Below, one piece after another: positions 22,774 through 34,664 of a stretch of DNA of 64,000 nt; position 1 is the first letter of the stretch, and each line of letters starts with the position of its first letter. The notes below the pieces were generated by a model. That model made no database searches, had not been told where the DNA came from, and saw only the letters and a program-made list of their open reading frames with translations. The position numbers and the translations under genes were made by a program. Source of the stretch: Megamerina dolium (taxonomy: Eukaryota; Arthropoda; Insecta; Diptera; Megamerinidae); contig OY978526.1 in assembly GCA_963854835.1 (NCBI GenBank), forward strand, positions 18,649,868 through 18,713,867, in the 5' to 3' direction.

Positions 22774-23021
22774 GTGGATGCCGTAGCTCCTCCTGATATG
22801 TAGGTCGTGGGTTCAATCCCCGGCTGAAACATAACAAATTTAGCTTCTAAAAGAACTCTGTGACAAAGTGATCTCCCTAGAGTAGAGTTCTGCCGCTCGG
22901 AAACGGCTAAAATAAGTAGGTCCCTTCTAATACTGTCCGAAATTCAACAAGCACAACAGTACTGGAAGCTCGGCCAAAGAGTCCTTCGGGGCTTATAAGT
23001 GCCACATATTAATTTTTTTTT
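22774..23021 (+). mobile_element. SINE (type 1), internally shortened
   Basis: Head GGATGCCGTAGCTC, then box B (GTGGGTTCAATCCC), body and 3' tail GCTTATAAGTGCCACATATT. Two internal stretches are deleted, one between box A and box B and one of about 110 bp after CATAACAAATTTAGC. Flanked by a perfect 13-bp duplication ATTAATTACTTAT (22761-22773 and 23022-23034). With box A damaged it is unlikely to be transcribed well. Confidence 0.88.
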
Positions 23022-23237
23022 ATTAATTACTTATTGTTCATGAAAAAAGCAGCTAATACTCAGGAACTTAAAAATTGTATAAATTTTAAAATATTTCATA
23101 TAAGAATATCTTTGGGTTTAGAGAATGAGTTGATTTCTGTTATTCAATGTAACTACTTTGTCTAAGAATTACAATTATTAGCAATTAAATTACACTCGAA
23201 TTACTATTATAAAATTTTGTTTCTAAATTTTAGCTTT

Positions 23238-23591
23238 TTTTTATGTGGCACTTAAAGTCCCAAAGGGCTCATTGGCCGAGCTTCTCTTCTATTACTGTTG
23301 TGCGTCTTAAATTTGGACAGTATTAGAAAGGACCTACTTATTTTAACCGGTTCCGAACGTCAGAACACTTGTGACATCACTTTTTTCTGAAATGTGTCAC
23401 AGAGTTCTTTTAGAAGCTTTTTCATTGCAAGTTGTTACTGTCGGAAGAATTGCCAATTGCTTGCCGACAGGTGCGTACCGTTCGAAAGAAAAATCTTTTC
23501 GATATTAAATTTGTTATGCATCAGCCGGGTATTAAACCACGACCCACAGATCAGAAGGCGAACACACTAACCACTGAGCTACGGCACCCAC
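23238..23591 (-). mobile_element. Full-length SINE (type 1)
   Basis: Head read on the minus strand GGGTGCCGTAGCTCAGTGG, box B GGTTTAATACC, complete body, tail ending CACATAAAAAA. Target duplication AATTTTAGCTTT at 23226-23237 and 23592-23603. About 354 bp and close to the copy at 10340, so both belong to a recently spread group. Confidence 0.9.
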
Positions 23592-23603
23592 AATTTTAGC
23601 TTT

Positions 23604-25236
23604 ACTTGAAAAAAATAAATGTAAAATTGATTACAATTTGCGGACTGTTGAAGAATTAATAAAATCAAATTTTATAAAATTATATAAATCCATAATATAA
23701 ATGTAGCTTTGAAATCGATCGATTAAATCGCTGAGGATCAGATATTTTTAAGCTGTCATTCATTTACAAAAATTTTAGATTATTATTATTTATTTATTTT
23801 TTTTTTTATTTTATTTTTTTTTTTTTGTATTATTTATTTTTCCTTTTGGTCCATAGAACATTGTTAATACTTACTTTTAAAATCTAATAAGGTAATTTTG
23901 ATGAATAAAATTTTTTATCTCTCTCATATTTCGATTAGTAATGGGTCATAAATGCCCTAAAGGCGTCATATAACCGACCCCTTACCTATTAAATTATTAA
24001 ATAGATATCAAATAAGTTTTCCTTAATACTTTGCACACAAATTTAATTCTCATAGATTTTTTTTTTTAAATATATGAACATGACTGAAATTTTTAACGCA
24101 AATGATTTATTTAATTCATTATTTAATTCATAGTGAATACTGGGTCATCAACCGCAATGCCGGGATTGACATCACTAACACCTAACATGCACAAATATAC
24201 GCACGTAGCGACAAAAATGCCGCAACAAACGATGGCATACATTAATTTCGTCGTATAACCACAAAATTACGAAATTGTTTATAAAGCAAGGCGTTTGATA
24301 ACAACAACAACAACGACTGCAACGACTGCGACGAAAAATGCATAGCAATAGAAAAGCAACAACAAGAAAATGTATTTTACGCAAACAGGCATAAAAGCAT
24401 TATAGCGGCACTGGTAAAAGTATCAAACAAAAGTGCAAATTAAAATGAAAATCTGTTTTAGTGCAAATAAGCATGAATGAGAGGGAGGTTGGGGAAAGAA
24501 GAGAGCGATAGGAAAATGAATGAAATAGATGCAATAGAATGCATCAGAGAAACATAGTGCATCATATTAAATACTATGGGTTTACGCGCATCATAATGGT
24601 GGCGTATTTGCGTATGTATGTATTTGTGTAATATGTTTGCGAATTTAGTGTGTGCATTCACCTCCACAAATACGACTATTCACTAGTCTTCTCATATTAA
24701 ATTCTATTTTATGTGGATTTTGCGTAACAACAAAGACTCTTATGCATGTAGGTGTTAAATGTATAGTTTCTATGCTACTGAAATTGTGAGCAAATTACGT
24801 TTACGTTAAACTATTATCGTTCGCAACATATGTGACTGCCAGCATCAATGCTATATACAACTACATAAGTACCATCACTGGTGTACAATGGTTCGTGGCA
24901 TACTTTGTATATGGTATGGGTGATTTAGGATGAGGCCGAAAAGGTTATGGTATCAGTTTTTTGGAATTAAAAAGAAATATTGTTATTGAATTACCTCTAT
25001 TTCGATTTTTACAATATTGCTTATAGTCGTCACATTTCCTGCTAAGTTATATGGATACGGAACCACTGTACGACATCATCATCGCCATACTTAGATTGTC
25101 GAATATTGTATGTGAATTTATATGTATATATTCACACTTAAGAAGTGTGAAATATATTGCTACATGTTAGAGCGTTTAATCAAAAAATTTATTGCGAATA
25201 AAATTTTGCAAATTTCCACAATTTCTATATATTGTA
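23604..25236. other. AT-rich spacer
   Basis: T-rich low-complexity at 23790-23840 and an AAC tract at 24300-24314. No coding or mobile sequence recognised. Confidence 0.5.
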
Positions 25237-26146
25237 AAGCGTATTTTTTTTCGAGGTATAGAACTTCAAGTTGGCATTACTGTTCAAGATGGCGACCGAT
25301 TTAACAGCTGTCAAGTGATTTATTCTCAGTTTGGTTTGGCAATTCATCATGAATAGACTCACGCCTGAACAACGCTTGCAAATAGTGCAATTTTATTTCG
25401 AAAATAATTGTCGTTGTTCCCGATTTTCATAAGCGAATTTTGTTTAGCGATGAAGCGCACGTCAACAAACAAAACTGCCGCATTTGGAGTGAAGCTAATC
25501 CTCAAGTGTATGTCGAAACACCGTTACATCCAGAAAAACTGACTGTTTGGTGCGCTTTATGGGCTGGTGGAATCATTGGTCCGTACTTCTTCAAAAACGA
25601 TGATGGCCAGAACGTTACAGTCAATGGTGATCGGTATAGAGCCATGATTACTAACTTTTTCATTCCTGAATTGAACAACCATGATGTCCAGGAGCTGTGG
25701 TTCCAACAAGACGGCGCAACATGTCACACAGCTCGTGCCACAATCGATTTATTGAAAGACACGTTTGGTGACCACCTAATTTCACGTTTTGGACCTGTGA
25801 ATTGGCCTCCAAGATCTTGTGATTTAACACCGCTAGACTACTTTCTGTGGGGCTATGTAAAGTCATTGGTCTATGCGGATAAGCCACAAACGCTTGACCA
25901 TTTGGAAGACAACATTCGCCGTGTTATTGCCGATATACGACCACAAATGTTGGAAAAAGTCATCGAAAATTGGACGTCCAGATTGGACTACATCCGAGCC
26001 AGCCGTGGCGGTCATATGCCAGAAATCATATTTAAAATGTAATGCCACAAGATTATCTTTCGAATAAATAAAATTCATGTCAATCGAATAATCCATCGTT
26101 GTTTTATTGCAATTTAAAGTTCTATACCTCGAAAAAAAACACCCGG
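25237..26146 (+). mobile_element. Internally deleted DD41D mariner
   Basis: Inverted ends share TTTTTTTTCGAGGTATAGAA (left at about 25244-25263; right as its complement, near 26119-26138). The outermost 7 bases differ. A TA lies just outside each end (25235-25236 and 26147-26148). The terminal repeats are unlike those of the DD41D element at 7852-9156, so two separate DD41D families have invaded. The element is 910 bp instead of about 1.3 kb because of one deletion in the transposase gene. Confidence 0.85.
25349..26042 (+). pseudogene. DD41D mariner transposase, DNA-binding part deleted
   Basis: ATG at 25349 gives MNRLTPEQRLQIVQFYFEN; at about 25421 the sequence jumps to DFHKRILFSDEAH, losing about 130 residues with most of the DNA-binding domain. 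A small second loss follows DEAH (the FWLNGY segment is missing). From there the frame is open for 200 codons to TAA at 26040. All three catalytic Asp are kept: FSDEAH, WFQQDGATCHT and TPLDYFLWGYVK, with 41 residues between the last two. The C-terminus is WTSRLDYIRASRGGHMPEII. Likely a non-autonomous copy. Confidence 0.88.
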
Positions 26147-27109
26147 TATATACAAAGAGGACAAATTCGACATCATAAATATATTCGCCATGTATTTTCT
26201 GGTATTTAACCACATATTTGGTTATCATTTAAGCGAATCAAAGCAATACTAATTGAACTTGAGATTGGGGAGGGTAATTGAATAAAAGTATAAATGATAA
26301 ATGTTTCCTTAAAAATCAAATCATATTTGAGATAATTTATATAAAGATTTTTTTTTAGCCTTTATGAAGAAATAATACTATTGTAGCATACTATAATAAT
26401 AGTAATGCTGCACTGCATGACTCTATCAATTTTTCTTCTAATTCAAATATATTTGTGTGGTACGAATAGATATATGTGGAAGGTGTATACTCATAGAATA
26501 TTATTAGAAATTTTCCGATATTTATTTCTGGCAATAAACCACAATATTAGAGAACCATATGCATATATAAATCAAGATACAAACAATTAAATCTGATATA
26601 TATATATATATATATGCATACATATACAGTATGATTAGTTATATAAATTTCTATTTATGTTTGCATATGCCTGTGGTTGGTTACGTGTACTTTTGTATAT
26701 TTACCTATAAATGTGCATATGCTATCACATCAAATAGGCTTGCATGACAACCTTGAAATGTCACAATCACGAAATATGAATGTGCATAGTATGTATATTT
26801 ATAAGTATAAAGTATATTTATGTAAATAAGTATGCATCACTAATCACATTTATGTTCATATATATATATACTTTATATAAATATATGCACTTGAAGAAAA
26901 ATCAAAGTATAATCTATACTATGGTAGTTAGATACAGGCATACATTCGAAAAAAAAAATCATTATTTTTTTGTGCTGCAGTTAAACGAAGGTTTCCTAAA
27001 TTAATGTCAATTTTTTTAATATACTAGTTTATTGGCAATAGTTGGTGGATATTTCATTCAATTGCACATTTTTTTTTCACTGCTCAATACACTGCACTGC
27101 TCTCCTAAT
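26147..27109. other. AT-rich spacer with TA tract
   Basis: An AT dinucleotide tract at about 26597-26615, otherwise unstructured AT-rich sequence. No gene recognised. Confidence 0.5.
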
Positions 27110-27800
27110 AGCTTTATATTTTCAAGCAAAACGTGTTGAAACATTAACGCGTCAATATATGTTTGTATGTGAGGTAGGCGTGGATTGTTTCCGATTGCGC
27201 CCATTTTTGCACAACTTTATGCATTTGTAAATATAATTTAAGGCAATAAGTTTAAACTTGATATATGAATATTTTCAATCGAAAAGTATGAAAACATGCA
27301 TTCGTCAACATATTTTTGTATGGGAGGTAGGCGTGGTTTCTTTCCGATTACACCCATTTTTGTACAACTTTATGCATTAGTAAATATAATGTAATGCAAT
27401 AAGTTTCGGTTTGATAGATGAATATTTTCAAGTGAAAAGTATGAAAACATGCATTCATCAACATATTTTTGTATGGGAGGTAGGCGTTATTTGTTTCCGA
27501 TTGCATTCATTTTGATACAACCTTATGCATTAGTAAATATAATCTAATACCCAAAGTTTCAGCTTGATAGATGAATATTTTCAATGGAAAAGTATGAAAT
27601 CATGCATTCCTCAACATATTTTTGTATGGGAGGTAGGCATGATTTGTTTCCGATTGCACCCATTTTTATACAACTTTATGTATTATTAAATATAATGTAA
27701 TACAAAAAGTTTCAGCTTGATAGATGAATGTTATCAATCGAAAATCATGAAATCATGCATTCGTCAACATATTTTTGTATGAGAGGTATGCGTGATTTTC
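27110..27800 (+). repeat. Tandem array A, exact 153-bp period
   Basis: The box TTTTTGTATGGGAGGTAGGC recurs with its last bases at 27180, 27333, 27486, 27639 and 27792, which is 153 bp each time. Between boxes the units keep the same order: TTCCGATTGCACCCATTTTT, ACAACTTTATGCATTAGTAA, AGCTTGATAGATGAATATTT, and a GAAAAGTATGAAA / CATGCATTCGTCAACATA segment. The copies differ by scattered substitutions with no length change. Not coding; the frames are closed by different stops. Confidence 0.92.
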
Positions 27801-30060
27801 ATCCGAATTCAACAATTCATGAACGTGATCGTTCATACATAAAAATAATCTCATGTACTAATTTTGACTAAAATTGCTTAAAAATTATGAAAGTTTTTGG
27901 GAGAGGAAACAATCATACAGCCCAACAGGCTGACATATATGGCTAAATTCATTCGAAAAATAATTCCAATAAATAGAACGTACAACATTAATCATTTTTC
28001 ACATTGAGTGAAGTGTGTAAATATACAGATTAAGATTTTCAACATTATTGCTAAAATTTTTGCAAAAATATCAATTTTTTTCTTAACAGCAATTGGTGGT
28101 ATCGACATTTCTGTTATTTTTTTCCCATAGAAAGTATTTTGATATTATTTGATAAAAATTGCGATATTAATGCAGTATCTTTTTAGCTTATTTTTATTCG
28201 TCAAATTATCAATTTTTATAACAAAAATCGATTTAGTTAAGCAGTGGAAAATAATTGAACAGAAATTTTCTGAGCAATTTTGAGACTATGCAATCACCGC
28301 AACCGAAGGGATATTTTGTGGAATTTTCCTTAATAATATTTTTTGCGGAAGAGCACCCTTTAATAAATATATTTATGAGCATTTTTATGCACTTTCATTT
28401 GGTCATTGTACTTTTATTCCGATCATGCTTTCATTCATTTGCTTTGTTCGAGAAAACTAATGATGCCTTCAAATATATTTCATTGATTCGCTTACTATTC
28501 ATGCAAACATTTCTATACGCAATGATATGATATGATATAATTATGAATATTATTATAACAAAAATACGATTTATGCTAGTCACTATTACTGTACACTAAG
28601 AATAATGTTTAAGCCTGCAAAATATTCAAATTTGCTACTTTTATCTTTAAGAAATTCACAAATAAAATTTTATAGAAATTATTCCATCGTATAACTTGAT
28701 TATGCCATATGTTGATGGAACAATGTGTATAAATAAATATGGCATAGTGTGAGCGCATTATGTGTAACTGGTGACGAATTTATCCCTATTTGCATATCAT
28801 TTTACAAGTTTAACGGTGAATGCGTTTACCACATACGCACATATAACCCACCAACGAACCAACCAACCAACCAACCAACCAACTAACCAACCAACCGATA
28901 CACAAACATACAACATACATGCAATTTTAGTATATAAACGTGCACAGGTGAAAATTGGCACAGCACAACTAAGTAAATATGTAGTTTTCTGCTAATGTGA
29001 ATTTATTGTTTTCAAATGAATACTGCAAATGGTGAGGTTGGAGAGGACGCAAAAGATGAAGAATACAAGTAAAAATGTGTTATATGAAAATTCAACGCAT
29101 TCAAATTCTACACAGCTCATTCCATACTGGACAGTGTTAGTGGTCGAATGTTGGTGTTTGGTTGGTTGTCAGTCGACTGCAATCGCTTGGGAGTTGCTTC
29201 ACATACATGCGGTACCAACAAGCCTTCAAAATGTAAAACAAAACAAAATGAAAAAAAAAAAATCTAGTAATAATAATAATGAAGACCATAGCAATTTGCT
29301 GTTCATCCTACTGCGCTGGTTACTTTATAGAAAAAGTTTTACATTTTTTACCACAAGTAACAAATATAGTGAGAGTATTTATGTACAATATATACAAGCA
29401 AGTATATAACTACATATATAGTTTTTTTTTTTCAAAATGTTCTCTTCTTTTGCTTAGTAACGATGCTATGAGTATATATGGCATAAACTGCTGCATATGA
29501 AATGGAAGATAGATAGTAAATTTAATTTGTGTCTCATTTAGTGACTTTGTCCAGTATATATAAGTAGGTACATAAAATATATATTCAGTTATATATATTC
29601 ATACAATGAGTTGACAACAAGTCTCTCTATCTAAATACAGGTTTTGTGAGTCACAGCATTCTCTATAGTAAGTAGCATGGGGTGGCAGAGAAAAGATATC
29701 ATAATTTTTATTTAAGTTCATTCCATTCATTGTGTTGTATTTTAAATAGATGGTACATCTTCCTACCTTCAACCTTCAACCTAATGTTTTACTGGTGTTC
29801 CTTTAGCTAATGGTGTCATAGGCTAATTAGAAATGTTAATTAGTAGCTACCTATATATCATAACTTATAAAAAAAGTTTACAAGAAAAAAAAAAACAAAT
29901 GAACTATGTGCATTTGAATATAATGTTATGCTACTTTTACATTGTGTATTCTTATTGTCTAACATAAATTAACATATTAGCATATATATTAATATATAAA
30001 TATATTCTTGTCTGCCATATTTTACGAATTAATCAAATATAAGTAAGCAAATGTATATTC
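27801..30060. other. AT-rich spacer with CCAA tract
   Basis: A CCAA tetranucleotide tract at about 28850-28894. Otherwise no feature; open frames at 28255-28530 and 29029-29409 are unremarkable. Confidence 0.5.
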
Positions 30061-30700
30061 GAAATCATACTTTTGTATTGAAAGCAGACGTAATTTTGAC
30101 CCAATTACATTCATTTTTAAAGTTATCTATTCGCTAGCAAATTAAATGATATGCACCAAGTTTCTGCTTCATAACTTCATATATTCTTGTACAAAAATGC
30201 AAAAATATTCATACGAAAGTAGACTTTTGTAGGGGAAGTAATTGTGTTTTTTATCCGATTGCGACAGTTTTTGAGCTCATCTATTCACTAAATATAATTA
30301 CATATACAGAGTTTCAACTGAATTCCTTGAAAATTTCGTGCGTAAGGTGTGCGTAAATATCCATTCGAAGCATACTTTTGTATGAGAAATAGGGATAATT
30401 TTTATTATATTACATCTATTTTTTTAACATTTCGAACTACTAGTAAATATAATATTATATATAGAGTTTCAAGTTGATACCTATATATTTTCATTGACAA
30501 AAGTTAAAATCATACATACCGAAGCATACTTTTGTATGGGAGCTAGTTGTGGTTTTCATCCGAATTCAACCAATTTTAAATTCATGAATTTGTTAGTGAA
30601 TAAAATTGTACGTACAGAGTTTCAGCTTGATAGCTTTATATTTTCGTACGTAACGTATGCTAGAAAGATATTTTTATATGGGAGGTGGACCTCCTCTTTA
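30061..30700 (+). repeat. Tandem array B, ~152-bp period, decayed
   Basis: The box ACTTTTGTATGGGAG and variants recurs near 30071, 30225, 30376, 30530 and 30672, so spacings are about 154, 151, 154 and 142. Units share AGAGTTTCAGCTTGATA and ATATTTTC with array A and the same box, but they are much more diverged. It is an older array of the same family, in the same orientation. Confidence 0.8.
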
Positions 30701-33045
30701 CCTGAATAATCCCATACTTTCAAATATATCTGTTCCTTGAATTAAATAACCTAATACAGTAAATTTTGCATATCTTCTTCTTTATTTTTATATGTTAAAA
30801 TCAATTTAAATTGTCTTCATACCCCTTATGTACGTATTCCTATCATCTCCCAAAGAAGATATCCTTCGAAAATTGTTGGAAATGTAATCATGTGAAATTT
30901 GGAGTCTAAACCCCAGCTCCAGATTCTCCAGCGTCTAGTTTGGCCCAAGTTTATACCAAATTCGAAGTAAAACATACTGAAAGTAGCCCTAAAAATATTA
31001 AAGGACAAAATTTTGTCCGAAAGACATAAAAACCCATTAATAAATGGTTTTACTGCCCTCAGATGACCACGAATTTCTCCTCTCAGAGATGCATTCTCTT
31101 CTGATTCAAATCATTCGATTTAAATAACCAGTTGGCAAGGTCACAAAATTATTTTTTGACCCAAAATTATATTTATTTAGATGACTCAATCATCACAACA
31201 GTCATATCATGGACACATTTTTTTACATTAAAATGACTAACAAGGCCAATATTGTCATCCTAGTCATATATGTCATTCTCCGAACCGAATCGTTTGGGCG
31301 TTAGTTATTATTATTATTTTTTATTTTCTACAATTTTTTTTTTTGTTCTATAATTTCCATTCAAATGCACCAACGACCATTAACTTATACAGAAATAGAT
31401 AGTACAAATAAGTATATGTATATTATTTCTATTGCTTATAGCATTCTTTGCATATCAAACGATTGCTGTGTTGCTTTCACTGATTTATTCACTTTGATAA
31501 GTGGTCCAAAAGAATACACAAAAATACATTTACAAATTCATATATGTATGTAAATCATACCTAAATATATTTTTGTGTACATATATGTAGATTTTTATTA
31601 TGGACACATATGAATTTACATAGATTTTGTCGATAGAAAAACGATATGACTGACGATGATGATATTTTGTGATAAATTCTCAATGACGATGCTACAAAAA
31701 AAAAAAAAAAAGAAAAAGAAAGAGCTACATATTCTAATGATAACAACAACAATCAACAAATGACATATACAACATTCTTCAATATAATTTCATACAATTT
31801 GTATTTATATTTACATTTCATTTGATATCCTACCATATATGTACATCCATTTATGTATGAGCTGCTCTTTCAATTCTTTGCTATAGGTTTCCTTCAGTAC
31901 AAACGCTTGTGTGTGTGTGTATGCATTTATACTTACATATATGGAATTTTGATTTACAATAAAATATTGTTGCATTCATAAAATGCCTTTTAGCATATTT
32001 TACATTTATTCCACACAGTCTCTTCTACCATCTTTATATCTTAAATATGGTTCTCAATGCATCTGCCCTTTTTAGTTAGCTTTCAATTTTATTTGTATTT
32101 ATTTTTAAGATATTCTACATATATATTGCGATTGTTAATTTTTGAAATGATTTATTAAAATTCTTAAACGAAGGCCTATTGTATTTTATAAATTCTTTTT
32201 TTTTTGCCATTTGTTCGCTCCTTGTTTTACGTCGTATATTTTCTCAACATTTGCTATGTGTATATCTTTTTCACCTTTTTTTTTTTTGTATGTAATTTCC
32301 TTTCTACAATATTTTTTTTTTTTAATTGTTATTATTCTGGTTGTTTGCTCTAAGCATTTCTGTCAATTTAACTGTAATATTATTCTCCATCTACTCTAAA
32401 ATATAACAGATTGTTGAATGACTGGTATGTAAGTGACATTTGGTATATTGTAAATATATATAAAATTGTGTAGAGAAAAGACAAGTTTAATTAAAAATTT
32501 TAAAATATAATATTTACAATCAAATGGAAAATAAATACATGAAGATGAACATTATGTCTTATACTTACTAAATTTTGTCCTTTTGCTTATTCACTGATAT
32601 TGCATGCCATTGAAATTCAAACAATACCACCGAATAGCTCAGCTGCGAGAATTGATTTGAAAGCAACTAAATTTTCCTTTAAATTTTCCCCAGAAGAATT
32701 TGGCTCCCATATAGTTGAAAAATAATTTTTGTAATATCTACCAAGTGCCGAATGGCACACGATGACAAAACAAAAATTGCTTCGTATTGAGATTTATTTA
32801 TATATCTATTTTTTCACATAACAATGTTTAACATCAACAATATTTTGTTGAAGACGTTCATAAAATGCATGGATCAAGGTAAAACTTGAAATATTGTCCC
32901 CAAAGAGATGAAATATATGAACGACCCAATTCATTTTTACCAGCACAATATTTTCTCCAAAGAAATTTACTATCTACTTGCATCTCTGAAGGCGGCTCCC
33001 CTACAAAATAAATTTAAAAGCACCTAAAACTAGATGAAAAATCAC
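30701..33045. other. AT-rich spacer
   Basis: Bases 32640-33040 hold blocks such as GGCTCCCCTACAAAATAAAT that resemble a degenerate, reversed unit of the same kind of TTTTGTAGGGGAG repeat. A T-rich and A-rich tract occurs at 31690-31711. No gene recognised. Confidence 0.4.
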
Positions 33046-33245
33046 CATAGCTTACTAGGAATTGTCTTCGAGTGCTTCAATATTTTCCATTCTCTCGACA
33101 TGACCCATCTAGCGCAGCCGCTTAACTATGTCAAAGTCAACGTACAACTCATACAGTTCATCGTTGTACCTCATTCGGTATTCGCCATCAACGCAAATAG
33201 GTCCGAATATCTTGTTGAAATACGCTGTACATAGGATTTTCGGGT
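33046..33245 (-). pseudogene. LINE reverse transcriptase C-terminal fragment
   Basis: Minus-strand translation gives KIFGPICVDGEYRMRYNDEL, then YELYVDFDIVKRLR, a stop, MGHVERMENIEALEDNS and a stop. This is the C-terminal segment that follows the reverse transcriptase domain in a widespread insect LINE group, where GHV.RM is a conserved motif. One internal stop and an early end make it a remnant. A fragment of what may be the same LINE group, but from the RT core, lies at 39150-39615. Confidence 0.75.
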
Positions 33246-33299
33246 GTTACCATAAATAATTACTTCAATATTTTCTTGATTTCTTATTAATTTATTAAT

Positions 33300-33690
33300 G
33301 GGTGCCTTTGCTCAGTGCTTAGTGTGTTGGCCTTCTGATCTGTAAGTCGTGGTGGGTTCAATCCCCGATTGAAGCATAACAAAATTCATTATCGAAAGAA
33401 TTTTTCATTCGAATGATATCCACCTGTCGGCAAGAAGTGGAAATTTTTTCAGCAATAACAATTTGCCAAAAATGCTTCTTAAAAAGAGTTCTGTAACAAA
33501 ACTAACTTAAAGTGATGTCACAAGGCTTCTACAGTTTGGAAACGGATAATATAAGTAAGTCCCTTCTAATGCTGTCCAAAGTTAACCCACGAAATAGTAT
33601 TGGAAGAGAAGCTCGGTGGTATCACAATGGGCCTTTCTGATATGAGTGTGTCCTCTCAGAGAGAGAACAGTCACATAACCTAACCTAAGC
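33300..33690 (+). mobile_element. Full-length SINE (type 2 tail)
   Basis: Head GGGTGCCTTTGCTCAGTGC, box B GTGGGTTCAATCCC and a diverged but colinear body up to TGGAAGAGAAGCTCGG. The 3' end then differs from type 1: GTATCACAATGGGCCTTTCT, GTGTCCTCTCAGAGAGAG and CATAACCTAACCTAA. Target duplication about TATTAATTTATTAAT before 33300 and TATTAATTTATTCAT at 33691-33705. The AACCTAA tail points to a partner LINE different from that of type 1. Confidence 0.85.
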
Positions 33691-33705
33691 TATTAATTTA
33701 TTCAT

Positions 33706-34631
33706 TTTGTTAAACATATACTGTATTATTCTTATCCCACCAGTAAGTCGTATGCAAGATCAAGCTGACTAGTTAATTGCAATTTTAAGCATAGAGCCAA
33801 AATAATACCAAAAGACATCAAAAATATATGTTAAATAGGACAACACACACACAGACATATATAGTGAAACCATCAACAAGACAAAACCGATCAAACAACC
33901 ATAATTGAATGCAACACAAATTAAGCCACAAGCTTTAACAAACTCATTGCTTATGTTGCGGTATGCATGTTAGACAAACGACAAACACCATGGGGTTAGA
34001 GATGGTTAGAACTCTAAGAATAGGCTTAAACTGCAAATTTCTAAACAATATACGATTGGGATTTGAATAGTTCAACGAATATAATGCAGCCATCTATTCT
34101 CAATTTAATACAATACATGCATTATATACATATACCTACATATTCCCATATGCAACTTATAATTGTAGTGGTAGTAGTTAATACTAACCTCTAATCACAT
34201 AAACACTTACACTATGCTTGTGAATAAATTTTAAGAAATTATTATTTTGAATGTAAACACACACACACCGCAAGTTTAGCTAAGAAGATTTTCGTTTCAG
34301 GCAAAGATTTAATTCCTACATAAAACCAAACTGAATCTTTAATGACCAAAGTGGCAATCTGTATAATGAATGTACAATGTAGTAGTTGCCTCTTGCACAC
34401 ATATATATTTTATTTCCTCATCATCATCTGTATTGCTTTGTTTTCCTTTGTTTCCATGTGTTTTCACAAAAGCTAATAGCTAAGTCGATGTATCGGTTTG
34501 ACAGGTGCTTTGTCTTTGGACAAGTGTGAATATTGCTGTTTGGCTATTCGGCTTGTTGTCATCATTATTATTATGCTAGTACGTGTGTCTGTATGTACAT
34601 ATATTAGTATAAATATAATTGTTATTGCTGC

Positions 34632-34664
<33 letters not shown>

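Noticed and set aside
27110..27800. CRISPR array
   Set aside because: The repeats are 153 bp, directly adjacent and similar along their whole length, without unique spacers, in a eukaryotic context.
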